NCBI GenBank assembly: GCA_900317055.1
Contig: ONFF01000012.1
Coordinates: 18,377-82,376 of the forward strand
Direction: 5' to 3'
Source: an uncultured Bacteroidales bacterium
Lineage (GTDB): Bacteria; Bacteroidota; Bacteroidia; Bacteroidales; F082
DNA: 64,000 nucleotides
Part shown: positions 34,125-42,222 of the stretch, piece after piece
Layout of the letters: each line of letters opens with the position of its first letter
Position numbering within the stretch: the first letter of the stretch is position 1
Made by a program: the position numbers and the translations under genes
The notes under the pieces: model-generated
Databases searched by the model: none
Seen by the model: the letters and a program-made list of their open reading frames with translations, nothing else
Told to the model about the DNA's origin: nothing

Positions 34125-36173
34125 TTAATCTATTACATGCTGATAATAAGTCCCTTCTTGGAAGTTCTTAATGCCATCCTTCAAGAAAGCCACAAAAGCG
34201 TCCTTGTCTAAATCGTAGGCACGAGGCTTCATCAGCAAGTTGCCGTTGTGGTCCATCAGGCAGTAGTACGGTTGGGCGTTGGTGCCGAATTTCGAGATTT
34301 GGAAATCGGCATACTTGCGGCCGATGGTCTTCTTCTCCTTACCATCGTAGGTTGAAGTGTACCATTCGTTCTCTGGCAATGAAGTCTTGTCATCGACATA
34401 CAAGGCGCAGATGACAAAGTCGTTGCGCAGCATGTCTTTCACACGCGGGTCGCTCCACACATTGGCCTCCATTTCACGGCAGTTCACACAGCCGTGGCCC
34501 GTGAAGTCGATGAAAATCGGCTTGTTCGTTGCTTTTGCGGCGGCCAAGGCTTGGTCATAATCGAAATAACCTTTCAGGTTATGGGCCAGATGGAAGAGGT
34601 CGGCATATTTCACTTCCTCATCAAAGGTTGCCACAGCTTGGGCTTCGCCTTGGGGTGCCACAGCCATGTTTGCCATCTTAGCATCCACATACTCTATTAC
34701 CTTTTCGCTGTTTTCCTCAATGATTCTGTTGAGGTCAAAGTCGAGAGTCTGCTTGGGTGGCAGATAACCCGAGAGGGCCTTCAAAGGTGCACCCCACATG
34801 CCGGGAATCATATAAATAACGAAGACAAAGTCGATAATGATGAGCACCAAACGGAACACGCCCAATTCCTTGACTTCCTTTTCGCCCTTGAAACGAAGCT
34901 TTCCGAGGAGGTAGAGACCCAACAAGGCGAAGCACACAATCCAGATGCCAAGATAAACCTCACGGTCGAGCAGGTGCCAGTGGTAGGTTTGGTCAGCCAC
35001 GCTGAGGAACTTAAAGCCCAGGGCGACTTCGATGAAGCCCAGCACCACCTTCACCGAGTTGAGCCAGCCGCCGCTCTTAGGCAGACGCTGCAACAGGTTC
35101 GGGAAGAAGGCAAACAAGGCAAACGGAAGAGCAAAGGCAACTGCGAATGCGAACATCGTTACAATGGGAGCCCAGAACTCGCCCGAGGTCGACTTGATAA
35201 GCACCGTACCCACAATGGGACCCGTGCAGGCGAATGACACCAAAACCAATGTCAAGGCCATGAAGAAGATACCGCCAAGGTTCTTGGTGTTTTGCTTGCT
35301 GTCGCTCTTGTTCACCATATTGCTGCCCAGCGTGATTTCGAAGGCACCGAAGAACGAGGCCGCAAAAATCATGAATACCAAGAAGAAGATGATGTTCGGC
35401 AGCCAGTGCGTTGCCAGCCAGTTGAAGATGTCGGCGGTAACGCTGTTGCCGCCCACAAGCCAAGTCACCAAGATGATAATGGCAATGGGCAGGGTGTAGA
35501 GCAACACGATGAAAAGGAAATACATAAAGGCCTTGAAACGACCTTGTGCCTTGCTCTCGCCCTCGCCGTGCATAAAGAATGACACGGTCATAGGAATCAT
35601 CGGGAACACGCATGGTGTGAGCAGGGCGGCGAAGCCCCACAAAATAGCTTCAAGAATCATGCTCCAGATGTTGGACTTCGTTCCCGCATTGGTCTCAGGC
35701 TCAGCGGCTTCAATTACTCCGTACTGAAGGTCAACATCTTCCGTTAGTGAGACGCACTGCCCATCCTTGCAGGCTTGGTAATTGATCTCACCCGTGATGG
35801 GAAAACTGCCGTCCTTCAGTTTGCGGAATGTCTGGGCAAACTGCGCCGTGCCAGCAAACTGCTTGTATTCCACTTCAAAGATGTCGTCATAAAACATCGG
35901 CACATCGGTAAGGTCACGAGCCTCGCCTACCGCCTCAAAAAACTCCGAGGTCTTGATGTCGAACACCGTAGGAAGCGGTCCCAGAGCGGGCATCGTAGTG
36001 GAATAGATGTGATACTCGGGATCGATAGTGGCAGTGGCCACAATGTCAAATTCAGTTTCGTTAAGGTCTTGAATAGCAATCGACCATTTGACAGGTTCGA
36101 TAATCTGTGCACGCACCTGCATTGGCATAACAGCAATAAAGGCCAACAGCAGGCTAAAGAAAAGTCGTTTCAT
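34125..36173 (-). CDS. dsbD: Thiol:disulfide interchange protein DsbD
   Basis: The ATG at 36173 (682 residues) gives a clean signal peptide ending VRAQ. Domain order is: N-terminal alpha domain (about 25-165) with the cysteine pair in ACKDGQCV; eight-helix CcdA-like membrane domain (about 180-460) with PCVFPM; and C-terminal thioredoxin domain with CVNC in HGCVNCREME. DsbD carries electrons from cytoplasmic thioredoxin to periplasmic partners. A thioredoxin-like T9SS cargo is encoded nearby at 37665. The -7 box CAAAAATA lies at 36225-36232 on the + strand view. Confidence 0.93.
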   Translation of the reverse strand: MKRLFFSLLLAFIAVMPMQVRAQIIEPVKWSIAIQDLNETEFDIVATATIDPEYHIYSTTMPALGPLPTVFDIKTSEFFEAVGEARDLTDVPMFYDDIFEVEYKQFAGTAQFAQTFRKLKDGSFPITGEINYQACKDGQCVSLTEDVDLQYGVIEAAEPETNAGTKSNIWSMILEAILWGFAALLTPCVFPMIPMTVSFFMHGEGESKAQGRFKAFMYFLFIVLLYTLPIAIIILVTWLVGGNSVTADIFNWLATHWLPNIIFFLVFMIFAASFFGAFEITLGSNMVNKSDSKQNTKNLGGIFFMALTLVLVSFACTGPIVGTVLIKSTSGEFWAPIVTMFAFAVAFALPFALFAFFPNLLQRLPKSGGWLNSVKVVLGFIEVALGFKFLSVADQTYHWHLLDREVYLGIWIVCFALLGLYLLGKLRFKGEKEVKELGVFRLVLIIIDFVFVIYMIPGMWGAPLKALSGYLPPKQTLDFDLNRIIEENSEKVIEYVDAKMANMAVAPQGEAQAVATFDEEVKYADLFHLAHNLKGYFDYDQALAAAKATNKPIFIDFTGHGCVNCREMEANVWSDPRVKDMLRNDFVICALYVDDKTSLPENEWYTSTYDGKEKKTIGRKYADFQISKFGTNAQPYYCLMDHNGNLLMKPRAYDLDKDAFVAFLKDGIKNFQEGTYYQHVID

Positions 36174-36224
36174 AAGTGATTTAGAATTAGTTTGCAAACA
36201 ATGATACTTAATATATTCAAGGTG

Positions 36225-36232
36225 CAAAAATA
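36225..36232 (-). promoter_or_regulatory. -7 element of dsbD
   Basis: The - strand reads TATTTTTG, matching TAnnTTTG, 52 bp upstream of the chosen dsbD start. It lies at the upstream end of the longer open frame, which supports the shorter start at 36173. Confidence 0.45.
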
Positions 36233-36297
36233 AGAAGATTTACAACACAATCGAGAAAAAACATAATTTTACCAACAAAGAACAAAAAAGGTCGTTC

Positions 36298-37662
36298 TCA
36301 ATGACAACCTAATCTGCATTCAAAAACGGTCTTTGTGTCGTTTACAATCTTGAAACGGTCATCGATTCGGTAGCCCACCACCCAAAGGATTTCGCCATCA
36401 GCGGAAACCAAGAGCCAAACATTTTGTTTTTGGTATTCCGTAAACTTCTGATCCACAAAGAAATCGCTCAACAGTTTGGAGCCTTTCATTCCCAAAGGAT
36501 GAAAACGGTCGCCGTGACACCAATGGCGCAAAATCAAAGGGAACTGGATTTTGTCGGCATCCAATTGAGCCACTTCGGATGACTTGTCGATGATGAAATC
36601 GGCAGTTTTCTCCAATTCGGAGAAACGAAGATGTACAGGCGAAAGGATTTCCTCCTCCCCTATTTGAATTAGGATTTCATCATCTGTTTTCTCGTTTATT
36701 TCAGAGAGTTGCAAGTCATCCCTACCGATTACCACGCAATGTGTTGGTGAACAGTATTGGTTCCCGATGCCAGTTCCGATGGCTTCGTGGATGAAATGAC
36801 ATTGGTCGGTGTTGAAACCATATTGGCGCAACCATTCAAAAAGCAATTGGAAAGTAGAAGCCAAGGTCCCTGAGCCTGTCGAAGGGCCGACAGCACTAGG
36901 TGATATTGCAGAATAAGGCAACCGCTGAATCTCACCCTCTCGTTCCACAATCTGCGCCAGCTTCTCTTTCAATAACGACCTATAAAGCTCATTTTCAGCA
37001 GAAAGATGTTCCAAAGACTTATACAGACCTTGCCGCGCCTTTGGTTGCAGTTCATCGAAAACGGGCAATAACTGGTTGCGGATTCTGTTGCGCAGGTATA
37101 CCGACTCCACATTGGTATGATCTTCCCGCCAAACGATATGATTCTCAACAGCATACTTTCGGATTTGCTCTCGCGAAGCCCACAACAATGGACGAATAAC
37201 AACGCCATTTTGTGGCTTCATGCCTTTCAGTCCGTTGAGACCTGCGCCGCGCAACAGGTTGATGAAGAAAGTCTCGGCTTGGTCGTCAGCATGGTGAGCT
37301 ACAGCGATTTTATCATAACCTAACTGCTGCCTCAATTGCTCAAACCAGGCATAACGCAAGTCTCGGGCTGCCATCTCAATGGAGATACCGTATTTTGCAG
37401 CATATTTCTCGGTTTCAAAATGCTTTACAAAGCACTGTATTCCACGATTTTCCGCAAACTTGCGTACAAACCAATCATCACCATCCGACTCATGGCCGCG
37501 CAAATGGAAATTGCAATGCGCTGCGACAAATTCCACCTTGGCTTTCAGCAACAAATCCGCCAAAACCATGGAGTCGATGCCGCCGCTGAGGGCCAGAATG
37601 ACTTTGTCGCCTTCGGCAAGAAGGTTATACCTATTAATATATGCTTGGAACTGGTCAATCAT
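36298..37662 (-). CDS. tilS: tRNA(Ile)-lysidine synthase
   Basis: The 454-residue protein starts with the PP-loop ALSGGIDSMVLADLL and has the N-type ATP pyrophosphatase domain (about 1-215), followed by the TilS central and C-terminal substrate-binding domains. It changes C34 of the CAU-anticodon tRNA-Ile to lysidine, an essential step for reading AUA. Between about residues 255 and 270 the frame contains an insert (AVGPSTGSGTLAS) encoded by a dispersed repeat (36863-36891) that is also found at 41152. The frame stays open, so the insert seems tolerated at a domain linker. Confidence 0.93.
   Translation of the reverse strand: MIDQFQAYINRYNLLAEGDKVILALSGGIDSMVLADLLLKAKVEFVAAHCNFHLRGHESDGDDWFVRKFAENRGIQCFVKHFETEKYAAKYGISIEMAARDLRYAWFEQLRQQLGYDKIAVAHHADDQAETFFINLLRGAGLNGLKGMKPQNGVVIRPLLWASREQIRKYAVENHIVWREDHTNVESVYLRNRIRNQLLPVFDELQPKARQGLYKSLEHLSAENELYRSLLKEKLAQIVEREGEIQRLPYSAISPSAVGPSTGSGTLASTFQLLFEWLRQYGFNTDQCHFIHEAIGTGIGNQYCSPTHCVVIGRDDLQLSEINEKTDDEILIQIGEEEILSPVHLRFSELEKTADFIIDKSSEVAQLDADKIQFPLILRHWCHGDRFHPLGMKGSKLLSDFFVDQKFTEYQKQNVWLLVSADGEILWVVGYRIDDRFKIVNDTKTVFECRLGCH
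36863..36891 (-). repeat. Dispersed 29-bp repeat, copy A, inside tilS
   Basis: On the - strand this 29-bp block starts GTCGGCCCTTCGACAGGCTC and ends AGGGACCTT. It matches the block at 41152-41180 at 26 of 29 positions. Its core (CCCTTCGACAGGCTCAGGG) is a short sequence commonly dispersed in bacterial genomes. Here it adds about ten codons to tilS in frame. Confidence 0.85.
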
Positions 37663-37664
37663 TG

Positions 37665-39116
37665 TCAGTGCTTTACCACAAATTTTGCTATACCTTTTCC
37701 GTCCACCTGAACGAAATACAAACCATCGGGATACCGATTTGTATTGACCCTTACTTGTTGACTATCAGACACAATAGCGTCCACCAACTGACCCAAGCTG
37801 TTGTAAACTTGAATCAAGCCATTAACCTCAATGTTCACAATACCATCAGCTGGATTGGGGTAAATCGCACAACCTTCTTGCTGATTATCAAAGACATCCG
37901 AATAGCATTGATGCACTTCTATGCCCAAAGGCTCAAAAGCGTCAATGATGGTTTGCAAATCATAGATATAAAAGCCCGAATGACCTCCGTCAAGTACGAT
38001 TTGTCTGTCTGGTGCAATCAAGAAATAATGCGGAGAATAGGAGAAATGAAACAAATCCACAAACCTCTGAACGCCTCCTTCCAGGCCTACCGTAGGATAT
38101 TCGACACCAAACTCCTCGCACCATCGGAAACACAACTCCTCGGGGTCGGTGGTCACTTCCATGTAGAATATGTCTTCATTGTTGCATCCGTATCGATAAT
38201 AGGATTCCACAATGTATGGCATCACTTCACGGCACGAAATGCAAGTGAATCCGAAGAAATCAACGAAAACGAACTGACCTCGATCAAGAATATCGAACAA
38301 ATGGATTTCGTTGCCATGACAATCAACCAACTCGAAATCCAAGGCTTCAGGACCAACACAAATCGTATCGGAATTGTTCTCAGAGCCATCTTCACAGCGC
38401 GAAACCACATAGTAACAGTTCTCCTCCGTCGGATGATATGTAACTTTTTCTATGTTTGACTCAACCGTATTGGCCTCAAAATGAAAAGCCTCTTCCGCAT
38501 AATTCCGCGAAAACACATGATAATACTCGGCACCTTCAACGCTCTCCCACTCGAGATCCAATTGTGATGCTGAAAGATGAGCCGTCAAGTTGCTTGGTGC
38601 CTCACACTGACCAAAACTGCAATCGCTTGGCACGATGCCCAAATCCGAAAAGACCCCCTCAAAATGATAGACTATCGGCTCCTGAAATATCTGATGGTCA
38701 GGCAAAAACAAAAGAAACTGGTTGTTCCCATAGTCGTAGATGCAATCAGGATATAGGGCATAAAACGAGGCACTTCCTCCATCCATGCCAATCACGGGAA
38801 ACTCAATATGATGTTCTTCGGACCAACTTTGGCACTGCGCATCATCGGAATGGGTCAACAATTCCATAAAAAACACATCCCTGCCATTGCAGCCATACTG
38901 ATGGTACAAATTGTTCATGGTCAAAGTCTGCCCATAACCGCTAAAATCATTCTGAAAGTGAACCAAGACATATTGCCCACCGTCGAGCAACTCAAACAGA
39001 TTGTACGCTACGCCATTGCAATCCGTAAAGGTAAAATCCTCAACTTCAGGCGGACACTCGGCCTTCAACTGCCAACCCAATGCTAGAAATACCAATACAA
39101 ACAACGCCTTTTTCAT
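37665..39116 (-). CDS. T9SS-sorted secreted protein with two thioredoxin-like domains and an FN3-like domain
   Basis: The ATG at 39116 gives a signal peptide ending QLKA and a total of 483 residues. First thioredoxin-like domain (about 25-150) lacks a CxxC pair. A fibronectin type III-like part (about 165-250) follows. The second thioredoxin-like domain (about 260-385) has an active-site CISC in FTCISCREV. The C-terminus (YPNPADGIVNIEV to the end) is a Por-secretion tail. The product should be exported by T9SS and attached to or released from the surface. Substrate unknown. It ends 2 bp before tilS. Confidence 0.82.
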   Translation of the reverse strand: MKKALFVLVFLALGWQLKAECPPEVEDFTFTDCNGVAYNLFELLDGGQYVLVHFQNDFSGYGQTLTMNNLYHQYGCNGRDVFFMELLTHSDDAQCQSWSEEHHIEFPVIGMDGGSASFYALYPDCIYDYGNNQFLLFLPDHQIFQEPIVYHFEGVFSDLGIVPSDCSFGQCEAPSNLTAHLSASQLDLEWESVEGAEYYHVFSRNYAEEAFHFEANTVESNIEKVTYHPTEENCYYVVSRCEDGSENNSDTICVGPEALDFELVDCHGNEIHLFDILDRGQFVFVDFFGFTCISCREVMPYIVESYYRYGCNNEDIFYMEVTTDPEELCFRWCEEFGVEYPTVGLEGGVQRFVDLFHFSYSPHYFLIAPDRQIVLDGGHSGFYIYDLQTIIDAFEPLGIEVHQCYSDVFDNQQEGCAIYPNPADGIVNIEVNGLIQVYNSLGQLVDAIVSDSQQVRVNTNRYPDGLYFVQVDGKGIAKFVVKH

Positions 39117-39135
39117 GTTCAGATAGTATGGATTG

Positions 39136-39143
39136 CAAAAGTA
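39136..39143 (-). promoter_or_regulatory. -7 element of the thioredoxin-like T9SS cargo gene
   Basis: CAAAAGTA on the + strand reads TACTTTTG on the - strand, 20 bp upstream of the ATG at 39116. It lies within the longer open frame, so it supports the shorter start. Confidence 0.5.
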
Positions 39144-39170
39144 CAAAAACCTCACAATCCGAAAAATAAA

Positions 39171-39737
39171 TCATTTCTTTTTCTTCACCGAAAAACCGAA
39201 GCCGCCGATTTTCTCGCCGAGACCGTAATACTTGCCGTGGGAATAGGCCAAAGGCTTGGCGTGGTTCAACTGGAAAGCACCCGTGCCTTTGTCGATGAGC
39301 TTTTCTTCCGCATTGACGGCCACCACCTCAGCGATGAACATATCGTGAGAGCCTAATTCCTTCACCTCCACCACCTTGCACTCGATGCTCAACGGCGATT
39401 CGGCAATCAAAGGGGCTTTCACGATTTGTGCTGGCTCAGTGTGCAGGTGCATCTGCTTGAACTTGTTGTAGTCGCGACCTGAGCGCACACCACACCAGTC
39501 CGTGGCAGCGGCCAGTTCCTCCGTCGTCAGATTGATGACAAACTCCTTGTTTTTCATGATGAGTTCGTGCGAGTGGCGCTCCTTGCGGACGGAGATGTAG
39601 CACATGGGCGGGTCGGAGCAAATCGTTCCCGTCCAGCCAATGGTGATGATATTGTAGTTTTCCTCGCAGTCGCCGCATGTGACCATCACGGCGGGCAAGG
39701 GATAAATCAGGGTTCCAGGTTTGAAGGGGATTTTCAT
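39171..39737 (-). CDS. Flavin reductase family protein
   Basis: The 188-residue protein matches the FMN-binding flavoredoxin-like/flavin reductase family: the start (FKPGTLIYPLPAVMVTCG) and the segment TIGWTGTICSDPPM followed by VRKERHS form the flavin site. It ends in a Lys-rich tail. Members reduce FMN or act as small electron carriers in anaerobes. It overlaps the end of the preceding membrane-protein gene by one base, so the two are co-transcribed. Confidence 0.87.
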   Translation of the reverse strand: MKIPFKPGTLIYPLPAVMVTCGDCEENYNIITIGWTGTICSDPPMCYISVRKERHSHELIMKNKEFVINLTTEELAAATDWCGVRSGRDYNKFKQMHLHTEPAQIVKAPLIAESPLSIECKVVEVKELGSHDMFIAEVVAVNAEEKLIDKGTGAFQLNHAKPLAYSHGKYYGLGEKIGGFGFSVKKKK

Positions 39738-40282
39738 TATAATATGCTCTTGAATTGAATTTTCTGTTGCTTAGCCCACCTTTCAAACTCCCATTCGAAA
39801 TCATCAAACACATTAAGATCGTCACAACGAAAAGACATCACAGGCCATGTCTCTAAACGATAATTCTTACCTTTTTTTGTTCTAATTGTTAGTATTCCCA
39901 ACCAACGTCGATAAAATTTCATATTTTCCCATTCCACAATTCGTTTTTCGGGCACCAAAACAGACTTTGATATTTTAGTTTGTTCCAATCCCTCATTAGT
40001 TATCTTAAGATTGACTGTCGTCCCCGTTGCTGCTATTATTTTATCAATCAAAAAGAAACCAAAAAGCATAATAGGCAAATATACTAACAGACCCACTATC
40101 TTATTATGTAATTCCCAACGCCTAAGAATTAAAATGGTTAGAGTCAAAGACAATAAGAGCATGGTCAAAAACACCACAACTTGTACCAAGCGTGAGTATC
40201 GCTTCATAACAAATCCGTCAGGATATTCTTTCGCAATCCGTTCGTCTCTTGTCAAATGCTGTTTCTTTTTCTTCTTTGCCAT
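39737..40282 (-). CDS. Small membrane protein of unknown function
   Basis: The ATG at 40282 gives 181 residues starting MAKKKKK; an upstream ATG at 40306 lies inside the promoter box at 40304-40311. A Lys-rich N-terminus is followed by two membrane helices (about 33-55 and 62-85) and a cytoplasmic C-terminal domain of about 95 residues rich in beta strands, including WENMKFYRRWLGILTIRTKK. This topology resembles bacterial PH-like membrane proteins. No function can be given. Confidence 0.65.
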   Translation of the reverse strand: MAKKKKKQHLTRDERIAKEYPDGFVMKRYSRLVQVVVFLTMLLLSLTLTILILRRWELHNKIVGLLVYLPIMLFGFFLIDKIIAATGTTVNLKITNEGLEQTKISKSVLVPEKRIVEWENMKFYRRWLGILTIRTKKGKNYRLETWPVMSFRCDDLNVFDDFEWEFERWAKQQKIQFKSIL

Positions 40283-40303
40283 CTTAGTAATAGTATTCAA
40301 GTG

Positions 40304-40311
40304 CAAAAATA
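40304..40311 (-). promoter_or_regulatory. -7 element of the membrane-protein/flavin reductase operon
   Basis: The - strand reads TATTTTTG, matching the consensus. Its place decides the start of the downstream gene at 40282 rather than 40306. Confidence 0.5.
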
Positions 40312-40365
40312 ATGGTTTCCCCTATCATCTTGTGGAGAATACAACATTGCTGGAGATAGAATTTC

Positions 40366-40749
40366 TTATATCGAATTGATGAAATATCTCACTGCTTCAA
40401 GCAACGGGTCAAGGTCTTGACGAATAGTCAGCAGCACCACTTCACCATCAATGTCAAAATAACCATGTGCGATGTGGTTGCGGATTCCTATTACATCCTC
40501 CCATGGAATCTCTGAACGTTCCTTAAGCAACTCACCTTCTGTAATCCCATCTATTTGATGGATGCCCTCGCCTATTGCTTCAATCAACATGCAACTGGCT
40601 GCAAGCTTTTGCATTCCATCGGGTGACAAATAATAATCCTCAGCCGTCTCGATATTAGCATTCCAATTCTTGAGCTGCTCAATGGCGTTCTCAATTTGTT
40701 GAAAAATGCCTATTACTCTATCCCGATTATTTGATGACGTAAATTCCAT
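40366..40749 (-). CDS. hepT: HepT-like toxin (HEPN RNase, DUF86)
   Basis: The 127-residue all-helical protein carries the HEPN RNase motif R-x4-H-x-Y as RNHIAHGY (Arg90, His95, Tyr97). HepT toxins cleave RNA and are paired with MntA antitoxins, whose gene overlaps this one by 23 bp upstream. The order antitoxin then toxin and the overlap are typical of MNT-HEPN modules. The motif is intact, so the toxin should be active unless modified. Confidence 0.88.
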   Translation of the reverse strand: MEFTSSNNRDRVIGIFQQIENAIEQLKNWNANIETAEDYYLSPDGMQKLAASCMLIEAIGEGIHQIDGITEGELLKERSEIPWEDVIGIRNHIAHGYFDIDGEVVLLTIRQDLDPLLEAVRYFINSI

Positions 40750-41023
40750 CTTTATTGATCTCTTGTAATAAATAAGGATTCATGTGTTGGTGCATTCTCA
40801 CCACATCCACTGGACAACCCAAAAGACGCTCAAGGAAACGTTTCAATCGAACCATCAAATAGGCTTGAGGTTCCATTTCCACGCACACATCAACATCGCT
40901 TCCTTCAATCTGTTCATCTCGCGACACAGACCCAAACAAGCGAAGCGAGCGGATTCCGAAGTTTTTCCTCAACTCATCCTCTTGATTTTCAATCAATTCA
41001 ATATATTCTTTTTTTGTCTTCAT
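40727..41023 (-). CDS. mntA: MntA-like antitoxin (minimal nucleotidyltransferase)
   Basis: The ATG at 41023 gives 98 residues. The nucleotidyltransferase motif GSVSRDEQIEGSDVDV (Gly31-Ser32, Asp43, Asp45) is complete. In characterised MNT-HEPN pairs the antitoxin transfers AMP groups from ATP to the Tyr of the HepT motif, which blocks the toxin. The -7 promoter box ends only 4 bases before the start codon, so the mRNA may be leaderless. The upstream open frame to 41068 crosses the promoter and is not used. Confidence 0.88.
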   Translation of the reverse strand: MKTKKEYIELIENQEDELRKNFGIRSLRLFGSVSRDEQIEGSDVDVCVEMEPQAYLMVRLKRFLERLLGCPVDVVRMHQHMNPYLLQEINKDGIYVIK

Positions 41024-41027
41024 ATTG

Positions 41028-41035
41028 CAAAAGTA
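41028..41035 (-). promoter_or_regulatory. -7 element of the mntA-hepT operon
   Basis: The - strand reads TACTTTTG, matching TAnnTTTG. The A of the mntA ATG is at 41023, so transcription is expected to begin at or within a few bases of the start codon. Confidence 0.5.
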
Positions 41036-41079
41036 ATCAATTTCCTTAAAACGCAACATGTTTGACAATCAGAAAATGA

Positions 41080-41109
41080 AAAAATCCCGCCCAAACGAGC
41101 GGGATTTTT
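41080..41109 (-). terminator. Terminator downstream of korB
   Basis: AAAAATCCCGC and its complement form an 11-bp stem with an 8-base loop and end in a T-run on the - strand, 74 bp after the korB stop. Confidence 0.82.
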
Positions 41110-41151
41110 CAGTTTTTAAAGTCGGCCAGTCGAGGCTTGATATTTCTATCG

Positions 41152-41180
41152 GTCGGCCCTTCGACGCGCTCAAGGACCTT
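41152..41180 (+). repeat. Dispersed 29-bp repeat, copy B, next to the korB stop
   Basis: This block matches the repeat inside tilS (36863-36891, opposite strand) at 26 of 29 positions. It lies 3 bp beyond the korB stop codon, between the gene and its terminator. Confidence 0.8.
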
Positions 41181-41183
41181 AGC

Positions 41184-42215
41184 TTAATCAATCGTCCAAG
41201 TCGAACCGCTGTTGAGCAGGTCGTCCATGCAGTGGATCTTCGAGTTGGCCTTTTCGTTTTCGATGACTTGGTCAAGGCTGTCGTTGAAGGTCGGGGCTTT
41301 CACGTCGCGGATGACGCCGATGGCGACGGGGAAATGAGGCGGCATCATGTGTGCCAGCATCATGTGGATACCCGTGTCCTCGGTGGTCTTGTCGTGGACG
41401 AGAATGTCCTTCTCGGTGATGCCGTTCTCGCCAATCTTCACCACTTCAAGTTGGTTGCCGTTCAGGCGGATACCCTTGTCGCGGTTCTTACCGAAGATGA
41501 GCGGCTGGCCGTGGACGCACTTCACCTGCATGTCGTCGCGGACATCCTTGCCGGTGATGTTTTCGTGCACGCCGTTGGAGAAGATCATGCAGTTTTGCAG
41601 GACCTCGGTCACGGCGATGCCATCGTGCTTGTACGACTCCCAGAAGATTTCACTCAGCTCCTTGGGGTTGATATCCACGCCACGGGCAAAGAAGGTAGCC
41701 TTGGCACCAATGGCGAGTTCGCCAGGATTGAACGGATCCTCGTAGGTACCTTGCGGCGAAGTCTTGGTCTTCGTGCCACGGAAGGTGCAGGGCGAGAACT
41801 GACCCTTGGTCATACCGTAGATACGGTTGTTGAACAGAATCAGGTTGATGTCGATGTTACGACGGCAGGCATGGATAAAGTGGTTGCCACCGATGGCGGT
41901 GCAGTCGCCGTCGCCGGTGATCATCCACACGCTGAGGTTCGGGTTGGCCAGCTTCACGCCAGTGGCGGCAGCGGCAGCACGACCGTGGATGCTATGGAAA
42001 CCATAGGTATTCATGTAGTAAGGGAAGCGCGAGGAGCATCCGATGCCAGAAACGACAACGATGTCTTCCTTCTTCTTACCCAACTTCGGGAAAATGTCTT
42101 GAACGGCCTTCAAGATGGCGTGGTCACCACAACCGGGGCACCATTTCACCACCTGATCGCTTGCAAAATCCTCTTTGGTCAGCATGACCTCTTGTTCGAT
42201 ATTCTGATTTTCCAT
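41184..42215 (-). CDS. korB: 2-oxoacid:ferredoxin oxidoreductase beta subunit
   Basis: The 343-residue protein is the TPP-binding beta subunit. The first cysteine of the site is in WCPGCGDHAI, and the TPP-Mg motif is GDGDCTAIGGNH. With the fused gamma-alpha subunit encoded 7 bp upstream it makes a two-subunit KOR that couples CoA-dependent decarboxylation of 2-oxoglutarate (or reductive formation of it) with ferredoxin. Other 2-oxoacids cannot be ruled out. A ferredoxin gene lies divergently beyond korA. Confidence 0.93.
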   Translation of the reverse strand: MENQNIEQEVMLTKEDFASDQVVKWCPGCGDHAILKAVQDIFPKLGKKKEDIVVVSGIGCSSRFPYYMNTYGFHSIHGRAAAAATGVKLANPNLSVWMITGDGDCTAIGGNHFIHACRRNIDINLILFNNRIYGMTKGQFSPCTFRGTKTKTSPQGTYEDPFNPGELAIGAKATFFARGVDINPKELSEIFWESYKHDGIAVTEVLQNCMIFSNGVHENITGKDVRDDMQVKCVHGQPLIFGKNRDKGIRLNGNQLEVVKIGENGITEKDILVHDKTTEDTGIHMMLAHMMPPHFPVAIGVIRDVKAPTFNDSLDQVIENEKANSKIHCMDDLLNSGSTWTID

Positions 42216-42222
42216 AGTCGTA

